DNA of 64,000 nt, taken from Hymenoscyphus infarciens (lineage: Eukaryota > Ascomycota > Leotiomycetes > Helotiales > Helotiaceae). The translations under genes and the position numbers were made by a program. The notes under the pieces are model-generated. The model was given only the letters and a program-made list of their open reading frames with translations. It made no database searches and was not told where the DNA came from. Positions 58,360 to 64,000 of this stretch are shown here, piece by piece. Location: the NCBI GenBank assembly GCA_001414345.1, contig LLCB01000005.1:62001-126000 (forward strand), written 5' to 3'. Position 1 is the first letter of the stretch. The number at the start of each line of letters is the position of its first letter.

Positions 58360-59091
58360 TCAAGGACCTCTCAAGAATATCTTACAAAAAACCAAACGGC
58401 CATTGTCATTTCCAATTCTCTCAGCGATGTTGATATCAGCACCAACGGCTTGCCCTTCTACGTTGAAGAGCTCGGCTCGGAGGACGGGGATGCCTTCTCC
58501 TTCGAAGGAGAAGGAGACGTTTTGCATGCTTTGGGAGAAACCTGGTAGTGTGTTAGTGAAAGTTGAAAAGAGAACAGCCGGGGATGTATGAGGGATATGG
58601 TGGAATGAGATGAGTAGAAGGGTAGATTGGGGGAATGTTGACGAGCATGACCGGATGAGGGGGGTGGGGTGTGTGTGTGCAAGGCCGATGGAGCGAAATA
58701 CGAAGGCATTTCGACTTGGTTTGGTTATGCCGCCTTTCCTCTCCCAAAATGTCGTCGAATCAACGGCGGCTGGGAAGAGCTTTCACGCAAACGGACAGGG
58801 AAGGGAAGGGGAGGGAAGGGAGGGAGCCAGGCGACGAACCTTGACCTTCCCACTGGAACGAGCCTGTTCATGGATTTTTGTTAGTATTTTGTATCGAAGA
58901 GGACGAACATGGGGAGAAAAGGGATTCAGATGAGTTGACTGAAGCCAGTTGAACTTACCGTTGTTGTTTCCAATATGATCATCCAGGTTAAGTTCAGCAT
59001 CTACGAGCTCTCCCTCAGCATTTGGGAGACGAGCTCGGAGAATGTGTCCGTCATCAACACGGATGTCTTGGGCGTTGGCGTGGAAAGACAT
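58360..59091 (-). CDS. cyanovirin-N homology (CVNH) domain lectin
   Basis: Minus-strand exons 59091-58959 and 58541-58360 give 104 residues, the usual size for a stand-alone CVNH protein. The two halves are tandem CVNH repeats: SFHANAQDIRVDDGHILRARLPNAEGELVDAELNLDDHIGNNNG, then GFSQSMQNVSFSFEGEGIPVLRAELFNVEGQAVGADINIAERIGNDNGRLVF. These match the fold of fungal cyanovirin homologues, which bind high-mannose sugars. There is no signal peptide, as in most fungal members. The intron is 417 bp, far longer than the others in this window, and it contains a GA-rich tract. The C-terminal KIFLRGP beyond LVF is unusual; a second intron with a GTAAGA donor may be there instead. Confidence 0.88.
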
Positions 59092-60386
59092 GTTTTGATA
59101 TGGTGGGATTATTTGACTTTTGGTATCAAGAAAGTTGTGGTTTGAGATGTGGTTGTTTTTCTTTGGTATTATATACTTCAGGGTAGATGGCATACCACTG
59201 TCATTTAATTTCATCATATCGATTCGAATTTCTGTCATAACCTCACTACAACACTTCATCAGTGCGGTGGTGCAGTTGTGCAGAGCCAAGAACCCAGTGA
59301 TTCCAGTCGAACTCCATATAAATATATGCTGTACATCCAGAATGGTGGCTATGCTAAACTATACATCAAAAAGTGGATTACAACTTGTCTACCCCGAATT
59401 CCAATAGGCCTTTATCACCCGCTCTATCCCCTCCACATTGTACTGGTTGAGCCAGGCGAGTCAACAAGTTGTAAGAGGAGGCCACGCTATCAAAAACCCA
59501 ATTTGTACAACGAACAATCATGCTGCACCTAGTACTCTAGTTGCATGCCAAGTACAAGCTAGAAGGTTCTTTCTAGGTACGGGCCGCTTGATCATGTACC
59601 TTTTGCTCCATTTTCTGCATGATGGTGAAATATGTGGATGTTGAGTTCTTGGCGGGGATGGTGTTGACCAATGGCGCATTTTGGTTACGGTTAATCGGCA
59701 ATGTGAGGGCAGAAGTGAGAGAAGGTGGAGTTCCAACAATCTTTATTTCTGTGTCACGGAAACGTAGGGTTGATGGAGGGGTGTTGTGAGGTAAATGGGT
59801 GGGAAGTTTTGTTTCTGAGGACTTGAAGGTCTCTAAACCATAAATGACTCGTAGATTTAGGATACACTTTCAACATTCACTGGCTTGGGGAATCGCTGTG
59901 AGACTAGTGCTGTCGTTTGAATGCATTCGCAGGAGCATCAGGTCAGTGTAGAAACCTACATTCCAAGTGACCATAATGAGTCAAGACTTGAGAGAGGGGG
60001 TTTGAGTTATGTAAACTGGGTAAACACCCCATACCGCCGCATCGAATCAATACACAGCCACCCCCATCATCGGAACCCCCAATATTCTCTTCCCAGTCTC
60101 GCAGTAGATAGGACAACCAGGCAGCAAATAGTTCTCGCTATTCTAACCTTTAAGGACAATTGAGGTTCATTGTTCCAACGGGTCCGGATAATACTCGAAA
60201 TTGTTCAAAACTTTTAGGGTAAGGCAGTAGTTTAAATTGTTCCAAGTCTTCAGGGCGATTGAAGCTTATTGTTCCAAGATATCTAGGTCAACAAGTTATA
60301 TTGTACTATGAAGTTGGAATAAGGAGAGCCGAACGAGAACCCCTTTTATACATGTTCGTTGCTTTGGAAATGAGTACAAATATAGC
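59092..60386. other. intergenic, with spaced TTGTTCCAA motif
   Basis: Five-prime flank of the CVNH gene and 3' flank of the DUF3632 gene. At about 60156-60290 the motif TTGTTCCAA or a close variant occurs four times, roughly every 31-34 bp (near 60170, 60201, 60236, 60269), embedded in a longer imperfect unit (CAATTGAGGTTCATTGTTCC / CGATTGAAGCTTATTGTTCC). No gene is seen. Confidence 0.5.
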
Positions 60387-61711
60387 CTACAATTGTTTTT
60401 CAAGTGCACCGGTCACTTCTTCCACACTCTCGTTCTTGCCGTCGCCATCATCCTTGGCTTTATCAACTCCCTCGTTCTCATCCTCGCCCTTTTCCTCATC
60501 ATCTTTCTCTTCCTCTTCCTCTCCCTCTCCCTCTCCCTCTCCATCTTCATCATCTTCATCATCTGAGACCTCTTCAACTATAAACCCAAGTTTCTCGATG
60601 ACAAACTTCTGTACCTCCTTCCCCTCCTGCTTCTGCATCCGATAATGAGCCATACCAGCATGAAACCTGGCCTCCTTATGAAACCTCTCATCCTTATCGA
60701 CAGCATCAAACTTCTCCTTCCACTCATCCCATAGGTCCTGGGTGAATAGCTTCTCCATGGGCTTAACTCTAACATTGTTCTCCGTCATCTCGAACAATGC
60801 CTTGTTCGCCCACAAGATCCACTGTGCGGCTGCCATTATATGACCGTCAAATTCATTTGCTGCTGCAATGGGATCGAGTCTATTTGCGCCAAATTTCTTG
60901 TTGTTTTCGGCGAAAGGGCCGGTAATTAAAGCACTGAGGTTCGTTGCTTCGACTACCCCAGCTTCTAGGAGTCTTGCTAAGAATGCTTGGAAGTTGAGAT
61001 ATTCGTGCATTTCTACGTTCCCGTCCTCAATTTCATGGTCTCGTGGTGGAGGTCTGCAAATACCTAATTAAAGAATTAGCGACATTGTCCCAACGGCTTA
61101 AAAAAATGAAATGTCATTTTTCGAAGCTACCTCGCACAATAAACTTTATTGTGTGAGTAGGCTTAGAACAATCAATCGGTGAGTCTCTGAGATCTATTCG
61201 GATAATTCCATTACTGGAGAGACTCACTTTGATTCAAATCCCACAGCCACTGCGCAAACCCGCCATATCCATTCTCAGGAGTAATATTGTAGAGTTCAAA
61301 CTCATCAAGCTCATCCCCAGTTGCATCAGGGAGTTTAGTCTTTGGCAGATTTTGTAATTCTTTGAGGGTTTCGATGAAATATACTTGTGCTTGGTGATGT
61401 GGAGTCAGCTCCATCGCAGCGGTGCCCAGACAATGAAAGAGAAAGTGAAGTAAATCGCGGGGCGCAGGGTATCGAATCGCGCCGCTTTTGAGTTGCTCGG
61501 CGGTGGGTTTGTTTGCTGAGACATACGATAGGTAGGAGTCTTGGGTATCTTCTTTGATGATTTTATCGATTGCCCGAGCTGCGTCTGGGGGTTGTATTGC
61601 CGTCTCAAAGAGAGAGCGCACGACGCAGTGTATTTTTTTGGGGGCCTCCCATTTGTCATCGTCTTTGACGAGCTTCAAGAATTTGCTCGGAAACAGGGTG
61701 TTTATGTCCAT
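60387..61711 (-). CDS. DUF3632 domain protein with acidic C-terminus
   Basis: Minus-strand exons 61711-61228 and 61063-60387 give 386 residues; the intron is 164 bp (GTGAGT...AATTAG) and joins NQ to SICRPPPRDHEIEDGNVEMHEYL. Helical text such as FLFHCLGTAAMELTPHHQAQVYFIETLKELQNLPK, GGFAQWLWDLNQ, NFQAFLARLLEAGVVEATNLSAL and AAAQWILWANKALFEM fits the fungal DUF3632 family (PF12311), whose function is unknown. The last 60 residues are a run of Glu/Asp, as in EDGEGEGEGEEEEEKDDEEKGEDE. The long intron may contain an additional small exon; the frame join is nevertheless clean. Confidence 0.85.
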
Positions 61712-62826
61712 TTCGGGTGTTGAGGGGGGTTTTCCGAGGTTGTTGTGTGATATGTTGAAAGTGAGGTTCTCACCTCATTTATGAGTCGGTCGGCGTGCGA
61801 AAATGCGGGTGATGACAGGCCTCGCGATGAAGGATAAAAGTGGCAGTGAATAGCTGTCGTTGTTCCAACTTTGCATGATACTTTAAATTATTAACCCAGA
61901 TATTTGGGGAAATTGATTCCAGATATGTGGGTTAATTCATAGCGAGGAGACAGGCGCAGTCGCGTAACCACGTGACCCGACCTCTGCTATTATTAGACTC
62001 GCGGAGGTTGCTCAAGTTGGAGATTTCCAGCCTCATCCCGCAGGAACGATTAGTTGAGGTAAATTAAAGGTTATACCTTATCCCCACATGTCGTCAGCCA
62101 TGTAATATTCAGGGGCTGTGATCCCTTAAGCGAAGAGGAAGGCGGAGCTGGTTTCGCATTGCGATAGCCAATCGAAGTCTTGGGTTTTCAATCAGTACCT
62201 CGGATTTCGTATATGTGATACAATTCAATTATTGAGCTACTAAAAACTCATCAGGAAATCAGTACGTGATCTCTGCAAGTGCTTATCATTTGTTGATGTA
62301 CAGGATTGAGCTACCTGTTCGACTCGTTTCAAGTAGTCCTATTGTATTGCTTACACGTGAAATCAGTTGAAGACTAAGGATTAAAATAGAATTTTCCTTG
62401 GCTTGTACTATACGCCGCAGAGTGGGCAGGGCAGCTGCTCGTGCAAATCGATTGTTGCTGTCTACAGGATTTCTCATTGCAAAATTGAGATGTTCGTTTG
62501 TGAGGAAAATCGGTGTCCTGTCCGAGTAGGATTGTGCGAGATGAAGCCTCACAGCACCATGGCGTATTCTCAGAATTCTGCGTTATGGAGAAATCGGGAA
62601 TATTGACGTGAAGTCCCTCATTTATAAGAAGACAAAGATACCTCTCTAAATACTTCTTTTCCATCAACAACCAACACTACACACATCGCCTTCCTATTCC
62701 ATTCTTATCTCTTTCCTATTTTCTTTTTATCAACAACCGCAACAATCGCTAAAGACACCTCTTCAGTCAACCGTCAACATTTCTCAATCTTCTTAAGCTT
62801 TTCTCCAAAACAGTAACTTCATCAAA
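61712..62826. other. intergenic, promoters of two divergent genes
   Basis: This 1.1 kb separates the DUF3632 gene and the RNase gene, transcribed away from each other. An imperfect inverted repeat, TTAACCCAGATAT at 61891-61903 against ATATGTGGGTTAA at 61923-61935 (12 of 13 pairs), lies in its first part. No gene is seen; the last 150 bp are CT-rich. Confidence 0.5.
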
Positions 62827-63435
62827 ATGCAATTCAACACTGCCGTCATCATTGCCTTCTTGGCCGCGTATGCAGTAGGTCTCCCGGAAAATGATCGAAT
62901 ATATACAGAGTAAACTGAAAATCCGCAGACTGCAGCACCAGCTCCAGCACCAGCACCGGCACCAAAGGCATATCATTGCGCAAGCACTCTCGGAAAATTC
63001 AGCATTCAGCAAACCTGGGCACAAGCGGCAATTGCAAACGGAGGAGCCCTCGATGCAGCTGGGAAGGGTGGATCCACCGGGTAAATAAAATACTCTCCTC
63101 TTATTCTTTCACATCAACAGAACAGCAAAATGACTTTCTTTCCCAGATTCCCACACCCCTTCTATGGAGGACAAGGTGACGGACCAAGCAAAGGCACCCA
63201 ACTCAAGTTTATTGGCGCAGACCCAAGATGCAACCAAAAGAACCCCGAGTTATTGGAGTACCCAGTCGCAAAAGATGGCAAGAAAATCGACAAAAATGGC
63301 CCCAGAGATACTACCACTCCTGCTCGAGTTGTTTATCTCAAAGATGGAAAGACCCTTTGCGGTGTTATGACCCACGTCGGAGAGGACCCAAAGACTCACA
63401 AGGGTAAGGGAGACTTCAGAGTTTGCGACTTGTAG
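62827..63435 (+). CDS. secreted guanyl-type ribonuclease (RNase N1/T1/U2 family)
   Basis: Exons 62827-62874, 62929-63080 and 63147-63435 give 162 residues; the introns have GTAGGT...CGCAG and GTAAAT...CCCAG ends. The signal peptide is MQFNTAVIIAFLAAYATA; a short Ala-Pro linker (APAPAPAPAP) follows. The rest matches the microbial RNase fold: FPHPFYGG (His70), LLEYPV (Glu104), PARVVYL (Arg127) and GVMTHVG (His143). These fit the active-site His40, Glu58, Arg77 and His92 of RNase T1, in order. Four cysteines (33, 95, 138, 160) can make two disulphides. It would cut single-stranded RNA outside the cell, with a nutritional or host-directed role. The classification rests on these motifs; I could not check specificity. 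Confidence 0.87.
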
Positions 63436-64000
63436 ATGGGACTGGAACCGCTTGACTTGATACTCTCTTTTCTGTTTTTCTTGTGCATTTCTTCAGCTGC
63501 GACGGCTCTGTTATCGGAGCGATATTTCCTTTTTGTTTGTTCTGATTTCCTTGGGCTGCATAAAGGGGCAAAATTGTAAATGGGTTGAAGATTGGAGTGA
63601 TGACTTTCCTTTTCATTTTTCTTATGCATTTATTCGGCTGCATTGGGTGGATCATTTCGGTGGGGCGCGTTTCGGTTTTGGTGAGAAATTTTTAACATTC
63701 CTTCATATTGAATAACAAATCACATCGGATATACTACTTCAAGATCATAGGCCATGTGAGAATTATTTTTACAACTCATAAACAAACATTTTAACCATGC
63801 GCCCCCCGTTTTGAGTTCTCTCGCTTCTTGATGCATCCCATTTACCCGAGAAATCTTCCCACTTTCGCTCCAATGTATGCAAATGCATCTAAACTTGCTC
63901 GGTCTGAGTAATGAGAAAGGGTTTCGTACTAAGGCTCCAGTTGCACACCCCAGAACCGCCACACGTTCCACTCAAATTATCACCAACTTTAAAATGTCCC
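63436..64000. other. 3' flank of the RNase gene, no gene seen
   Basis: Contains two imperfect copies of TTTTTCTTRTGCATTTMTTCRGCTGC, near 63474-63500 and 63618-63642. No coding region is supported up to the window end. Confidence 0.45.

Noticed and set aside
1..64000. CRISPR arrays, rRNA and tRNA genes
   Set aside because: No regularly spaced repeat-spacer pattern and no convincing tRNA T-loop/A-box pair or rRNA text was seen; a tRNAscan run would be decisive.

Overview
The window is nuclear DNA from a filamentous ascomycete (Pezizomycotina, most likely Leotiomycetes/Helotiales). Genes are split by short introns (about 50-55 bp) with GTAAGT/GTATGT-type donors, CTAAC-like branch points and CAG/TAG acceptors. 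Fungus-specific families are present (PalC, Ayg1/Ygh1-type hydrolase, CVNH lectin, DUF3632, Zn2Cys6 factor, GT71 mannosyltransferase), and there is a long AT-rich block with the signature of repeat-induced point mutation (RIP). The class-level placement is inference from the gene content. Exon coordinates were assembled by hand from reading frames and splice signals.

Layout. 0-3 kb: a broken MNN1-like mannosyltransferase and a Tourist-like MITE. 3-10.4 kb: two single-pass membrane proteins with Ser/Thr-rich ectodomains, separated by a 4.6 kb gene-free stretch with short repeats and a strong hairpin. 10.4-16.2 kb: gene-free, with a hAT-like MITE that has an 8-bp target duplication, and decayed repeat sequence. 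16.2-17.5 kb: an uncharacterised tail-anchored-like membrane protein. About 18.41-26.28 kb: a RIP island almost free of CpA/TpG, hence of ATG and of ORFs. 27.4-38.3 kb: a compact housekeeping block: nucleolin-like RNA-binding protein, complex I NDUFB10-type subunit, mitochondrial ribosomal protein mL54/MRPL37, a divergent TFIID pair (TAF7/TAF3), a small disordered protein, PalC, and a small coiled-coil protein. 41.8-64 kb: looser spacing, with an aquaporin, an Ayg1/Ygh1-like hydrolase, a secreted acidic protein, a Zn2Cys6 regulator followed by a zinc-less MDR oxidoreductase, a SAP-module protein, a ZZ/EF-hand protein, a CVNH lectin, a DUF3632 protein and a secreted T1/U2-type ribonuclease.

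How they work together. Three themes are visible: core gene expression (nucleolin-like protein, mL54, TAF7, TAF3), ambient-pH signalling (PalC of the Pal/Rim pathway), and surface or host-facing functions (aquaporin, melanin-type hydrolase, lectin, secreted RNase, secreted acidic protein). No CRISPR array, rRNA or tRNA gene was found. Nothing here looks like a wholly new multi-gene system. The strongest unusual signals are the near-complete CpA loss in the island, RIP-type nonsense mutations in a gene outside it, two MITEs with clear boundaries, and two TFIID subunits sharing one divergent promoter.
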